Source: Corynebacterium sp.
GTDB lineage: Bacteria; Actinomycetota; Actinomycetes; Mycobacteriales; Mycobacteriaceae
Direction of reading: 5' to 3'
DNA: 42,811 nucleotides
NCBI RefSeq assembly: GCF_030535495.1
Contig: NZ_JAUNRW010000009.1
Coordinates: 1-42,811 of the forward strand
In this document: piece after piece, positions 31,580 through 41,524 of the stretch
How positions within the stretch are numbered: the first letter of the stretch is position 1
Layout of the letters: each line of letters starts with the position of its first letter
Made by a program: the position numbers and the translations under genes
The notes under the pieces: generated by a model
Seen by the model: the letters and a program-made list of their open reading frames with translations, nothing else
What the model was told of the DNA's origin: nothing
Databases searched by the model: none

Positions 31580-32482
31580 TCGCCGTGACAGCAGCAGCCA
31601 GCCCAGCGCGAGGAGCACCGCCAGGCCCACGGCACCGACGGCCACCAGACCGATGGTCGTTTCGTCGTCCTCCTGTGCCCGGACCTCCTGCTCGCGGGCC
31701 TCCGGCGAGGAGGGCTCTGCTGCCGCGACGTTCGGATCGTGCAGGGTCACCACCGCGACGGCCTCGGAGTCATCCCGGACCACCTCGATGATGAAGGGAT
31801 TGTCCGGGGTCTGGCCCTCCGGGTACGTGAGGGTCAGGGTGCGGTTGATCTCGTCGACCTCCCGCTCGACATCCTGGATGATCTGTCCGTTGATGTCGAG
31901 GTAGCGCAGTTTGAGGCCGTCGCGGGAGACGTTGCGGAACTGGTTGAACAGGGACAGCGCCTGCCGCAGTCCCATCGTTCCGATGAGCTGGTTGCCCTCG
32001 ATCCGGGCCTCCACGTCGATGCGCTCCGCGGCCGCCCGGTCGACGGGTGCCGCCGTCTGACGCTCCGGCGTGGTGCCTGCGGCCGGAGCCGGTTGGGACG
32101 GAGCCTGTTCTTCCGGCGCGGTTTCCTCTGCCGGCGCGGGCTGCTCTACAGGCGCTGCAGAACCCTCGGAGACCAGAGTGAGGGTGGCACTGTGCCCGGC
32201 CGCACTGACCGGAACCGCCGCCGTGGCCCCACCCTCCGGCGGTGCGGTCACCGACACGGAGGTTCCGGAGGAGACGACCGTCCACCCGTCGGCCACGTAA
32301 TTGACGCTCACTGGTACCCCGAGATCCACCGTGGTGGTCTCACCGGCGGGGACCGAGATGGGGGCACCGACGATGTCCTGCACACTGACACCTGGCGGCA
32401 ACTGCGGAAGCTGCGCGAGCGCGGTGGGGGCGCCACCCGTCAACAGGGCACTGACGGTCAGTGCGGCCACAAGCCTTCTCAT
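31571..32482 (-). CDS. Secreted surface protein with C-terminal membrane anchor (unknown function)
   Basis: A 303-residue protein that I do not recognise. A Sec signal peptide (RRLVAALTVSALLTGGAPTALA) is predicted to be cut after ALA near residue 23. The mature part starts with a beta-rich domain (about 24-105), then a Pro/Glu/Ala linker (VEQPAPAEETAPEEQAPSQP), then a second domain (about 145-250: ARIEGNQLIGTMGLRQALSLF). A single C-terminal transmembrane helix (IGLVAVGAVGLAVLLALGWLLL) ends in SRRRR, giving a type I, outward-facing topology. No LPxTG motif is present. Lying between xerD and the ParA-like gene, it could act in envelope biogenesis, but that is only position. Its stop codon is inside a CTTATCGACG word. 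Confidence 0.75.
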   Translation of the reverse strand: MRRLVAALTVSALLTGGAPTALAQLPQLPPGVSVQDIVGAPISVPAGETTTVDLGVPVSVNYVADGWTVVSSGTSVSVTAPPEGGATAAVPVSAAGHSATLTLVSEGSAAPVEQPAPAEETAPEEQAPSQPAPAAGTTPERQTAAPVDRAAAERIDVEARIEGNQLIGTMGLRQALSLFNQFRNVSRDGLKLRYLDINGQIIQDVEREVDEINRTLTLTYPEGQTPDNPFIIEVVRDDSEAVAVVTLHDPNVAAAEPSSPEAREQEVRAQEDDETTIGLVAVGAVGLAVLLALGWLLLSRRRR

Positions 32483-32527
32483 CGGCGGGTTCTGCCTTTC
32501 CTCGGGACACGTCTCTGCCGGGTGAGC

Positions 32528-33427
32528 TTACGCCCGCGGGTGCGCCTGACGCCACACCTGCCGCAGGTTCTCGGCGGTGACATGCGTGTAGATCTGGGTG
32601 GTCGTCACGGAGGAATGCCCGAGCAGCTCCTGCACGACGCGGACATCGGCCCCGCCCTCGAGCAGGTGCGTGGCGTAGGAGTGTCGCAGGGTGTGGGGGG
32701 AGATGTCCTTGTCCAGTCCGGCGCGGGCGGCGGCGGACTTGAGGATGGCCCACGCACTCTGGCGGGACAGCGCGCCGCCGCGGGTGTTGAGGAACAGCGC
32801 GTGGGAGGTGCCCTGGGCCAGCAGCGGACGCGCGCGGACCAGGTACACCTCGATGGCGGCGAGCGCCTTCGAACCGATCGGCACCAGGCGTTGTTTGCTG
32901 CCTTTGCCGGTGATGCGCAGGATACCGTCGGTGTCGGTGACATCGTCGACGCTCAGTCCCGTCACCTCGCTGATGCGGGCCCCGGTTCCGTAGAGCACCT
33001 CGATCAGTGCCTTGTCCCGCAGATGGAGGGCATCGGCCATCTCCCCGTCGGGGACGGCGTCGATAAGCCTCGTGACCTCGTCGATACTGAGCGTGTCGGG
33101 AAGATGGCGTCCGGTGGTCGGTGGCGAGACCTCGGCGGCCACGTCGACGTCGACAAGCCCCTCGTGCACCGCAAACTTGTGCAGGCCCCGGGCCACGACG
33201 AGCGCCCGCCCCGTGGAGCTGGCCGCCAGACCGGAGCGCCGGAGATCGGCGACATAGGCCTCGACGTCTGCCGTGGCGACGTCCCGCAGACTGTCCCGTC
33301 CGGCCTCCTCCAACCAGGCGAGGTAGCGCTCGACGTCGCGTCGGTAATTGCTCAGGGTGTTCTCCGCGAGCCCGCGCTCGACGGCCAGATGATCGAGCCA
33401 GGTCGCCGCCGCCTCACGGGCACTCAC
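32528..33427 (-). CDS. xerD: Site-specific tyrosine recombinase XerD
   Basis: A 299-residue recombinase that with XerC (or alone) resolves chromosome dimers at dif. N-terminal SAM-like core-binding domain ([22 protein letters not shown], seen in part, residues 10-31) and catalytic domain with Arg in [12 protein letters not shown], Lys in [12 protein letters not shown], His-x-x-Arg in [13 protein letters not shown], the second His in [16 protein letters not shown] and the nucleophile Tyr in the same segment. Start is GTG 33427, overlapping the nudix stop (GTGA). No dif-like site was recognised in the window. Confidence 0.94.
   Translation of the reverse strand: MSAREAAATWLDHLAVERGLAENTLSNYRRDVERYLAWLEEAGRDSLRDVATADVEAYVADLRRSGLAASSTGRALVVARGLHKFAVHEGLVDVDVAAEVSPPTTGRHLPDTLSIDEVTRLIDAVPDGEMADALHLRDKALIEVLYGTGARISEVTGLSVDDVTDTDGILRITGKGSKQRLVPIGSKALAAIEVYLVRARPLLAQGTSHALFLNTRGGALSRQSAWAILKSAAARAGLDKDISPHTLRHSYATHLLEGGADVRVVQELLGHSSVTTTQIYTHVTAENLRQVWRQAHPRA
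33058..33068 (-). repeat. GCTTATCGACG word, copy 11
   Basis: Encodes Leu-Ile-Asp (TRLIDAV) in xerD. Confidence 0.8.
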
Positions 33428-34071
33428 GGCATCTTCTTCAGGTCCGGCCCGCTACGCCGCGCCGCCAGGGCCGTCGGCCGCCACGGGAATGGGGTGTCGA
33501 CGCTGCGCGGCTCGGCGCGTCCCTCCAGGACCTCGGCGGCACTGAGGAGTCCGGAGACGGCAATGGCGTTGATGATCTCCCCGCCGAGAATCTTGGCGCG
33601 GATCTCGCTGAGGGGCATCCACTCGAGGAGCATGTCCGCCTCCTCGTGCTCGACCTCCCCGCGCTCGACGTCGCGGAGATCGCGGGCCAAGAACACCCGC
33701 ACGGTCTCCTCGCAGAAGCCGGGCGAGGTGACCAGATCGCAGAGCACGTCCCACCGCCCGGCGGCCAGCCCCGCCTCCTCCGCGAGCTCGCGCTGCGCGG
33801 TCGACAGTTCACCCTCGCCCGCGATGTCGAGGAGCCCGGCGGGCAGCTCCCACAGTCGCTCCTGCACGCTGTGCCGGTACTGGCGGACCAGCGCGATCTG
33901 CCCCTCGCGTTCCGCGACCACGGCCACGGCGCCGAAGTGCTCGACGATCTCCCGCTTCGCGGTGTCGCCACCGGGCATCGCGAGAGTGTCGCGACGCACG
34001 GCGAGGATCGGGGACTCGAGCAGCAGCTCCGTGTCGAGGACTGAGAATTCGTGGGAACCCGGTGTGGACAT
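33424..34071 (-). CDS. NUDIX hydrolase, ADP-ribose pyrophosphatase-like
   Basis: A 215-residue cytosolic NUDIX enzyme; Rv1700 at the same place in M. tuberculosis is an ADP-ribose pyrophosphatase. The NUDIX box is [20 protein letters not shown] with EEAGL following, complete in catalytic residues (RExxEExG) but with one extra residue between the first Gly and Glu. [18 protein letters not shown] just before the box is typical of ADP-ribose hydrolases. ATG 34071 was chosen because it lies 5 bases after the pyrG stop and starts the family N-terminus. Confidence 0.92.
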   Translation of the reverse strand: MSTPGSHEFSVLDTELLLESPILAVRRDTLAMPGGDTAKREIVEHFGAVAVVAEREGQIALVRQYRHSVQERLWELPAGLLDIAGEGELSTAQRELAEEAGLAAGRWDVLCDLVTSPGFCEETVRVFLARDLRDVERGEVEHEEADMLLEWMPLSEIRAKILGGEIINAIAVSGLLSAAEVLEGRAEPRSVDTPFPWRPTALAARRSGPDLKKMP

Positions 34072-34076
34072 GCCCC

Positions 34077-35727
<1,651 letters not shown>

Positions 35728-35730
35728 AAA

Positions 35731-36651
35731 CTACGGGGCCGGGCTGGCCGCTTCCGCGGACTCGGCGGAACCGTAGGCTCCCGCCTCACCCTCGAGCTGC
35801 TCGCGGACGGCCAGGACCGTCGCCATGCGTCCCACCGCGCGGTCGACCGAGTCAACCGTGGAGACCCCGGTCTCCTCGGCACGCACCAGGCCGACCGCGC
35901 CGGTGTCGGCGGCAGTGTGGATGCGACCGGCCAGCACCGCGCCATTGCCCCGCTCGTCCAGGGCCGCGGCGAAATCGGCGAGGGTATGGGCCTCGATACC
36001 GGCGGAGCCGTCCGAATCGCCGGTGACGATCACGGCCACCTGCGCCGGCAGGATGGTGCCGTCCTCGTAGTCGAGGAATTCAGCGTCGCGCAGGGCACGC
36101 AGGAGCAGACCGCGCTCCTCCGAGCTGGCCTGCTCCTCCCCCGACTCCGGATCGAGCAGGAGCGCGGAGCCGAGGGCCTCACCGGCGTGCAGGCCGGGGT
36201 CGAGCCGGTCCTCGGACAGCTGGGCGCCGGCCGGCAGGGTGTTGGCCACGATGGACTTGAGCTGATCAGCACCCCCGGCAGACAGGAACTGCTCGCCCAG
36301 GGAGATGGTGCCGGCGTCGATGGCTCCGGCGTCGGCGAGCAGGGCCTGCACACCCGCCACATCCTCCTCCTCCGCGTCGGCCGTCCGGAACACCAGCACG
36401 GGACGGTCGGTGAGGGTCTCGGACACCGCCGCTGCCGCGAGGTCGGCGACCACGCTGTCCGCGGAGGCAGCCTGGGCCTCGGCGATGTCGGCGCGTTCCG
36501 CCGTCGCGGAGTCCTCCCGCACGGGAGCCTCGACCCCGTCCGGCATGTTCGGTGCGATCACGAGGGCGCCCAGGGCGACACCGGCGGCGACACCGAAACC
36601 GATGCCACCGATGAGCCACCCTGCGCGTCCGGAGCCGTTACGTCGTGCCAT
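35731..36651 (-). CDS. steB: SteB-like membrane protein (MctB/Rv1698 family)
   Basis: A 306-residue protein with an N-terminal transmembrane anchor (GWLIGGIGFGVAAGVALGALVI, residues 11-32; shown in part) and a large extracytoplasmic domain beginning with a helical segment (ERADIAEAQAASADSVVADL). It belongs to the family of M. tuberculosis Rv1698 (MctB, described for copper handling); in C. glutamicum the equivalent gene next to steA is known as steB and acts in cell separation with RipC-FtsEX. The synteny recN-steA-steB-pyrG is exact, so I use steB. No cysteine or His cluster for metal binding is visible in the chain, which argues against direct copper binding here. Confidence 0.87.
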   Translation of the reverse strand: MARRNGSGRAGWLIGGIGFGVAAGVALGALVIAPNMPDGVEAPVREDSATAERADIAEAQAASADSVVADLAAAAVSETLTDRPVLVFRTADAEEEDVAGVQALLADAGAIDAGTISLGEQFLSAGGADQLKSIVANTLPAGAQLSEDRLDPGLHAGEALGSALLLDPESGEEQASSEERGLLLRALRDAEFLDYEDGTILPAQVAVIVTGDSDGSAGIEAHTLADFAAALDERGNGAVLAGRIHTAADTGAVGLVRAEETGVSTVDSVDRAVGRMATVLAVREQLEGEAGAYGSAESAEAASPAP

Positions 36652-36663
36652 GCTAGCGCTCCC

Positions 36664-37848
36664 CTACTGGAACCAACCCTGGACGGTCAGCGCGATGCTG
36701 TTCCAGGTGTCGATGAGATTGTTGGTGAAGGTGTCCGGGCCGCCGAGACCGACGATGAGGACGATCGCGGCTACTGCCACGAGGATGCCGAGGATCGCCC
36801 ACAGCCACGCCAGTCCCTTCCCGGAACTGACGGTGTACAGGTCGGCGATCGCGGTGGCATCGACCAGGCGGCGGCCCAGCTTGGCGCGGGTGAGCATCGC
36901 GGTCGGGGTGGCCTCCGGGTCGTTGGCGAACACTCCGTCGAGGTCGAAGGGACTGCCGGCGTTGACGATGATCTGCGCACCGTGATAGTCCGCGAGCAGG
37001 AGAGCCAGGTCCGTCGCGGAGTCCGTCGCGGCCGGGAAGGTCATGGCGCCGACGCCGAGATCCTGGATGCGCTCCAGACCGGCGGCGTGGCCGTCCGGGT
37101 CCGCCGGCAGCACGACGCGGGCACCGCTGCGCAGGGTGTCGGCCCCGATGCCGGCCGGGTTACCGACGATGAGATGCGGCTTGTAGCCGAGCTCCAGGAG
37201 GGTGTCGGCGGCGGCGTCGACACCGATGATGACCGGGTCGTACTCACGGATGAAGTTCCGGAGCAGCTTCACCTCGTTGCGGTGCTCCGGACCGGGGCTG
37301 ACCACCAGGGCCTTGCGCCCGTTGATGTCGGCGCCGGTGTCGGGGATACCGAGGCCGTCGATAAGCAGGGGGCCTTCCGAGTGGATGAACTGGATGGTGT
37401 TGCCGAAGAACGCCTCCATGTGATCGACCAGCGACTGCTGGGCGTCGGTGAAGGTGGCCTCCACATCGGCGGCGCTGACCACGCGGCCTGCGCCGATCTT
37501 CCTCTCCCCCAGGTGGATCGCACCGTCCTCGGTGATGCGCGCCTTCTTGCCGTCCTTGAGGGTGGCCCCCAGCTCGGGCCCCGTGTCCTCGACGAGCAGC
37601 ACCTCGGACTCCAGCAGCATGTGCGGGCCGAAGTTGGGCACCGCCCCGGTGGAGAAGCGGGACATGTTGATGACGGCGGCGGGGCGGGCGTCGAGAAGCA
37701 TCTGTGCGTCGCGACGCGAGATGTCGGCGGTGTTGATCACGGCGATGTCGCCGGCGCGCAGGCGGCGCGCGCCCCTACCGCCGGAGGTGCAGTCGCGGAG
37801 GGTGCCCTGCAGACCGGGCAGGTCGGCGGTGCGGGAGAACAGACTCAT
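36664..37848 (-). CDS. steA: SteA-like cell-separation membrane protein
   Basis: A 394-residue protein. The large N-terminal cytosolic region contains a thiamine-pyrophosphokinase-like fold (about residues 165-330: GRKALVVSPGPEH, DPVIIGVDAAADTLLELGYKP seen in part, and HLIVGNPAGIG), and a single C-terminal transmembrane helix (LAWLWAILGILVAVAAIVLIVGL, about 347-369) is followed by a short external tail. This matches SteA of C. glutamicum and Rv1697. SteA and SteB were reported as components of the RipC-FtsEX cell-separation pathway. steB starts 12 bases after it. The TPK catalytic residues are not obvious, so an enzymatic role is doubtful. Confidence 0.9.
   Translation of the reverse strand: MSLFSRTADLPGLQGTLRDCTSGGRGARRLRAGDIAVINTADISRRDAQMLLDARPAAVINMSRFSTGAVPNFGPHMLLESEVLLVEDTGPELGATLKDGKKARITEDGAIHLGERKIGAGRVVSAADVEATFTDAQQSLVDHMEAFFGNTIQFIHSEGPLLIDGLGIPDTGADINGRKALVVSPGPEHRNEVKLLRNFIREYDPVIIGVDAAADTLLELGYKPHLIVGNPAGIGADTLRSGARVVLPADPDGHAAGLERIQDLGVGAMTFPAATDSATDLALLLADYHGAQIIVNAGSPFDLDGVFANDPEATPTAMLTRAKLGRRLVDATAIADLYTVSSGKGLAWLWAILGILVAVAAIVLIVGLGGPDTFTNNLIDTWNSIALTVQGWFQ
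37356..37366 (-). repeat. GCTTATCGACG word, copy 12
   Basis: Encodes Leu-Ile-Asp (LLIDGLG) in steA, a gene that also uses CTC ATC GAC for this tripeptide near 36712. Confidence 0.8.
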
Positions 37849-37874
37849 GTGGCCATTGTGACGGCCGGGCCCGG

Positions 37875-39599
37875 TCAGGTGGTGAAGGCGCGCCGCTCCT
37901 CCTCCGCGCGTTCCAGCAGCTCGGTGGCATGCGCACGGCCGGTGTCGGTGTCGTCGAGACCGGCGAGCATCCGGGCCAGCTCCTCCACGCGCTCCTGCGG
38001 GCCGAGGGTGAGCACGCCGGACGTCACCGCCTCATCGCCGACATTCTTGGACACGTGCAGGTGGGTGTCGGCATACGCCGCCACCTGCGGCAGATGCGTC
38101 ACGACGATCACCTGATTGTGCGCCGCCAACCGGGCCAGGCGGCGCCCGATCTCCACGGCCGCCCGCCCACCGACACCGGCATCGACCTCGTCGAACACGA
38201 GCGTCGCACCCTGGGTGCCGGCGGAGAGGATGACCTCGAGCGCGAGCATGACTCGCGAGAGCTCACCACCCGAGGCGCTCGACGCCAGCGGGCGGGGCGG
38301 TGTGCCGGCGTTGGGGGCGAGCATGAGCTCGATCTCATCCGCCCCCTCCCGGCCCGGCTCCACCTGCCGGACCTCGACGCTCAGCTGCGCCTTCGCCATG
38401 GCCAGACCCTGCAGCTCCGTCGTCACCAGATCCGCCAGGCGAGCGGCCGCCTTCGTACGTGCGCTACTGAGCTTTTTCGCTGCCGCCCGCATGGCTTTCT
38501 CAGCCGCCGCGACCTGCTTCTTCAGCTCGTCGAGAGCCTCGGAGGAGATGTCGATGCGCGCCAGGCGGGCACGGGCCTTGTCCCGCCAGGTGAGGACACC
38601 GTCGATGTCGGGCGCGTATTTGCGGGTGAGCAGCTTCAACTGCTGCTGGCGCTGCAGGGATTCCTCCAGCAGCGAGGGGTCGGCCGGCAGATCGGAGAGG
38701 AAGCCGCCGAGTTCGGCGGCGATGTCCCCGAGCTGGCTGGTGATGGTGGCCAGGCGCTCCCCCAGCTCGGTCAGCTCCGCGTCCTCGGATCCGCTGAGTG
38801 CAGCCGCAGCGCGCCCCAGCAGTGTCGAGGCCGGATCCTCCTCGGAGACACCACCGAAGGCCTCCGGTCCGTCGATGGCGGCCAGCGCCGTGGACGCCTC
38901 CTCCCGGAGGGTGTCCACGTCCTGCAGGCGGCGGATCTGCACGAGGAGGTCCGCGTCCTCCCCCGGCTCCGGCTCGACGGCGTCGATCTCATCGAGGGCG
39001 AACTGCAGGCGGTCGATCTCCTGGGCCAGCTCCCGACGCGATTCGGTGCGGTCCCGCAGATCCCTGGCCAGGGTGCGCCAGGTGCGCCACGCCTCCTGGT
39101 AGGTCGTCAGAAGAGGAGTGATGGCCGGGTCGAAGCGGTCCAGGGCCGCCAGCTGCTGCTCGGGCGCCAGGAGGCGGAGCTGGTCGTTTTGTCCGTGAAT
39201 CGTCAACAGCGGTGCGCTGAACTCGGCGAGGGTCGCCGCAGGCACTGATCTCCCGCCGAGGTGAGCGCGGGAGCGCCCGGCGGCGCTGACGGTACGCGAG
39301 GCGATGAACTCCCCGTTCTCATCCGGTGCGCCGCCCGCGGTGTCCACCAGGTCAGCGATCTGGGCGGCCACGGTGTCGGGAAGCCGGGAGGTGACGAAAC
39401 GTCCCTCGACGACGGCCTGGTGGGCACCCGCCCGCACGCGGGAGGCGTCCGCCCGACCCCCCGCGAGCAGACGCAGACCGGTGACCACCATGGTCTTACC
39501 GGCACCGGTCTCACCGGTGAGGACGGTCAACCCCTCGGCCAGTTCAGCGGAAGCCGAGGGGATGACACCGAGATTCTCGATGGTGATGTCAGCGAGCAT
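37875..39599 (-). CDS. recN: DNA repair ATPase RecN
   Basis: A 574-residue SMC-like protein acting in double-strand-break repair. The N-terminal half has Walker A LTGETGAGKTMVVTGL (about residues 29-44), then two coiled-coil arms around a central turn (about 150-365), then the C-terminal half with signature SSASGGELSRVMLALEVI and Walker B LVFDEVDAGVGG. ATG 39599 is 5 bases after the nadK stop and starts the family N-terminus LADITIENLGVI. I saw no LexA box directly upstream, so any SOS control would have to act further up the operon. Confidence 0.96.
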   Translation of the reverse strand: MLADITIENLGVIPSASAELAEGLTVLTGETGAGKTMVVTGLRLLAGGRADASRVRAGAHQAVVEGRFVTSRLPDTVAAQIADLVDTAGGAPDENGEFIASRTVSAAGRSRAHLGGRSVPAATLAEFSAPLLTIHGQNDQLRLLAPEQQLAALDRFDPAITPLLTTYQEAWRTWRTLARDLRDRTESRRELAQEIDRLQFALDEIDAVEPEPGEDADLLVQIRRLQDVDTLREEASTALAAIDGPEAFGGVSEEDPASTLLGRAAAALSGSEDAELTELGERLATITSQLGDIAAELGGFLSDLPADPSLLEESLQRQQQLKLLTRKYAPDIDGVLTWRDKARARLARIDISSEALDELKKQVAAAEKAMRAAAKKLSSARTKAAARLADLVTTELQGLAMAKAQLSVEVRQVEPGREGADEIELMLAPNAGTPPRPLASSASGGELSRVMLALEVILSAGTQGATLVFDEVDAGVGGRAAVEIGRRLARLAAHNQVIVVTHLPQVAAYADTHLHVSKNVGDEAVTSGVLTLGPQERVEELARMLAGLDDTDTGRAHATELLERAEEERRAFTT

Positions 39600-39604
39600 G
39601 AAAC

Positions 39605-40540
39605 CTATTTCTGCTGGGTCGTGCGCGGACCGCGCCACCCGGAGACGGGCAGGCGGAGTTTGGTCACCAGGCGGTCCGTGAAGGTGGAGTCGTCGAGACG
39701 CACCCAGCGGACGGGGCGCGCACCGCGGACAACCTCGACGCGCGAACCGGGAGGCATGGGAATGGGGCGGAAACCGTCCATGACGGCCATGGCCGGGGAG
39801 GCGTCCGGATTCGATTCGACTGCCACCGTCGAATGGGGTGAGACCACCAGCGGTTTGGTGAACAGCGCGTGGGCGTTGTTGGGCACCACGAGGATGGCGT
39901 CGAGCTCCGGCCACAGGACCGGACCACCCGCGGAGAAGGCGTAGGCGGTCGACCCGGTCGGGGTGGAGATGAGCACGCCGTCGCACCCGAAGGACGACAC
40001 CGGCCGCCCGTCGACCTCCAGGATGGCGTCCAGGACGCCGCGTCGGTTGAGATTCTCCACGCTGACCTCGTTGAGCGCCCAGCCGCGGCCGATGACCTCG
40101 AGATCATTGTCCAGCACGGTGACGTCCACGGTCATGCGGTCCTCGACGCGGTAGGTACGGTCGATGACCCGCTGGATCGCGGCGTCGAGGGACTCGGCCT
40201 CCCATTCGGCGAGGAAGCCGACGTGCCCGAGGTTGATGCCCAGAACGGGCACGTCCACCGCGTGGGCGAGGTCGGCGGCACGCAGGAACGTGCCGTCACC
40301 ACCCAGGACGAGCACGAGTTCGCAGCCTTCCGCGGCGTCGGCGGTGTGGGTGACCCGCTGCAACGGTGCGAGGACATCGCTGCCCTCGAGGGGGCGCCCG
40401 TCCTGGTGGACGAGCACGCGCACGGTGATGCCGGCCGCATGGAGCAGCTCCGCGGTGCGTTCCGCAGCGGAGAGGTTCTTGCTGCGCCCCGTGTGCGGGA
40501 CGAGCAGCACCTCTCGGTGTGCCATCGGCTCGGTGCTCAC
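39605..40540 (-). CDS. nadK: NAD kinase
   Basis: A 311-residue (poly)phosphate/ATP NAD kinase making NADP. GGDGTFLRAADLAH (about residues 80-93) is the diagnostic motif, with ALNEVSVEN and STPTGSTAYAFSAGGP further on. GTG 40540 overlaps the tlyA stop (GTGA) and is taken as the start; ATG 40525 (AHREVLLVPHTGR) is a good alternative. The tlyA-nadK-recN order is the standard actinobacterial one. Confidence 0.95.
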   Translation of the reverse strand: MSTEPMAHREVLLVPHTGRSKNLSAAERTAELLHAAGITVRVLVHQDGRPLEGSDVLAPLQRVTHTADAAEGCELVLVLGGDGTFLRAADLAHAVDVPVLGINLGHVGFLAEWEAESLDAAIQRVIDRTYRVEDRMTVDVTVLDNDLEVIGRGWALNEVSVENLNRRGVLDAILEVDGRPVSSFGCDGVLISTPTGSTAYAFSAGGPVLWPELDAILVVPNNAHALFTKPLVVSPHSTVAVESNPDASPAMAVMDGFRPIPMPPGSRVEVVRGARPVRWVRLDDSTFTDRLVTKLRLPVSGWRGPRTTQQK

Positions 40541-41361
40541 TGCGGTCCCTCCTGCACGGCGGTGATGATCATGGTCTCCAGTTGTTCGGGGCTAGGAGCG
40601 GCGTTCCCACCGTCCTTATTCAGCCATAGAAAGTATTCTACGTTCCCGCTCGGACCGGGCAAGGGTGAGGCCACCACGCCCCGGCAGCTCAGGCCCAGCG
40701 ACTGCGCGAACTCCGCCACCTCGCGGGTGACGTCCGTGCGCAACTGCGCACTGCGCACCACGCCGCCGGATCCGAGGCGGTCTTTTCCCACCTCGAACTG
40801 GGGCTTGACCATGGGCAACAGGTCGGCGCCGTCCGTGAGGCAGTCGGCGATGGCCGGCAGTGTCAGGCGCAGGGAGATGAACGAGAGGTCGCCGACCATC
40901 ATGTCGCACGGCCCCCCGGTCTGCTCCGGGGTGAGCGTCCGCACATTGGTCCGGTCGAGGACACGCACCCGGGGATCGTTCTGCAGACGCCAGATGAGCT
41001 GTCCGTAGCCGACATCGGCCGCAACGACCTCGGCGGCGCCCCGTCGCAGCAGCACATCGGTGAATCCCCCGGTGGAGGCCCCGGCGTCGAGCACCTTGCG
41101 GCCTGCCACCTCCAGACCCTGCGGCTCGAAGGCCTCGAGAGCACCGAGGAGCTTGTGTGCCCCGCGCGAGGCCCAGTCATCCTCCGCCGCCTCCTCGACG
41201 CGGATGGAGACCTCCGGTTCCACGACGGTGGCCGGTTTGAGCGCCGGGAAACCGCCGACGTGGACGCGTCCGGCCTTGATCATCTCCACCGCCTGTTCGC
41301 GGGAGCGGGCGATCTTACGCCGCACGAGCTCCGCATCCAGGCGCCTGCGTGCCGGCGCCAT
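40537..41361 (-). CDS. tlyA: TlyA family rRNA 2'-O-methyltransferase
   Basis: A 274-residue methyltransferase that in mycobacteria methylates 16S and 23S rRNA ribose positions and affects capreomycin susceptibility. The N-terminal S4 RNA-binding domain is at residues 1-60 (RRRLDAELVRRKIARSREQA). The FtsJ-like domain holds the SAM motif KVLDAGASTGGFTDVLL and the K-D-K-E tetrad positions in RGAHKLLGALE, VGDLSFIS, PMVKPQFEVGKDRLG and GNVEYFLWL. ATG 41361 shares one base with the stop of the small gene upstream (TGATG). Confidence 0.95.
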   Translation of the reverse strand: MAPARRRLDAELVRRKIARSREQAVEMIKAGRVHVGGFPALKPATVVEPEVSIRVEEAAEDDWASRGAHKLLGALEAFEPQGLEVAGRKVLDAGASTGGFTDVLLRRGAAEVVAADVGYGQLIWRLQNDPRVRVLDRTNVRTLTPEQTGGPCDMMVGDLSFISLRLTLPAIADCLTDGADLLPMVKPQFEVGKDRLGSGGVVRSAQLRTDVTREVAEFAQSLGLSCRGVVASPLPGPSGNVEYFLWLNKDGGNAAPSPEQLETMIITAVQEGPQ

Positions 41362-41519
41362 CAGTGTCCCTCCTGCAGGGCACGCTGCAGGACGGCGTGC
41401 GCGCGGGTGAGTTGATCCGCCTCCGCGGCCAACGAGGCGGGGGATTCGGAGAGGATCTCGGAGACGTGCTTATCGACGTCTTCCGGGCGGGCCCGCACCA
41501 GATCGCCGGGGGTGACCAT
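41361..41519 (-). CDS. Small conserved protein of 52 residues (Rv1693-like) between HAD phosphatase and tlyA
   Basis: A 52-residue, soluble, mostly helical protein: VTPGDLVRARPEDVDKHV, then SEILSESPASLAAEADQLTR and AHAVLQRALQEGH. It has the place and size of M. tuberculosis Rv1693 (58 residues), also between a HAD phosphatase and tlyA. The stop shares a base with the tlyA start. Two starts are possible: ATG 41519, or GTG 41528, which overlaps the HAD stop as GTGA and gives 55 residues; coupling favours either. Codon usage is like its neighbours. Function unknown; amphipathic helices suggest a protein-binding peptide. It contains a CTTATCGACG word (codons for Val-Asp-Lys). Confidence 0.8.
   Translation of the reverse strand: MVTPGDLVRARPEDVDKHVSEILSESPASLAAEADQLTRAHAVLQRALQEGH
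41468..41478 (+). repeat. GCTTATCGACG word, copy 13
   Basis: Read on minus as GTC GAT AAG (Val-Asp-Lys) in the 52-residue gene. Confidence 0.8.
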
Positions 41520-41524
41520 CGCGA

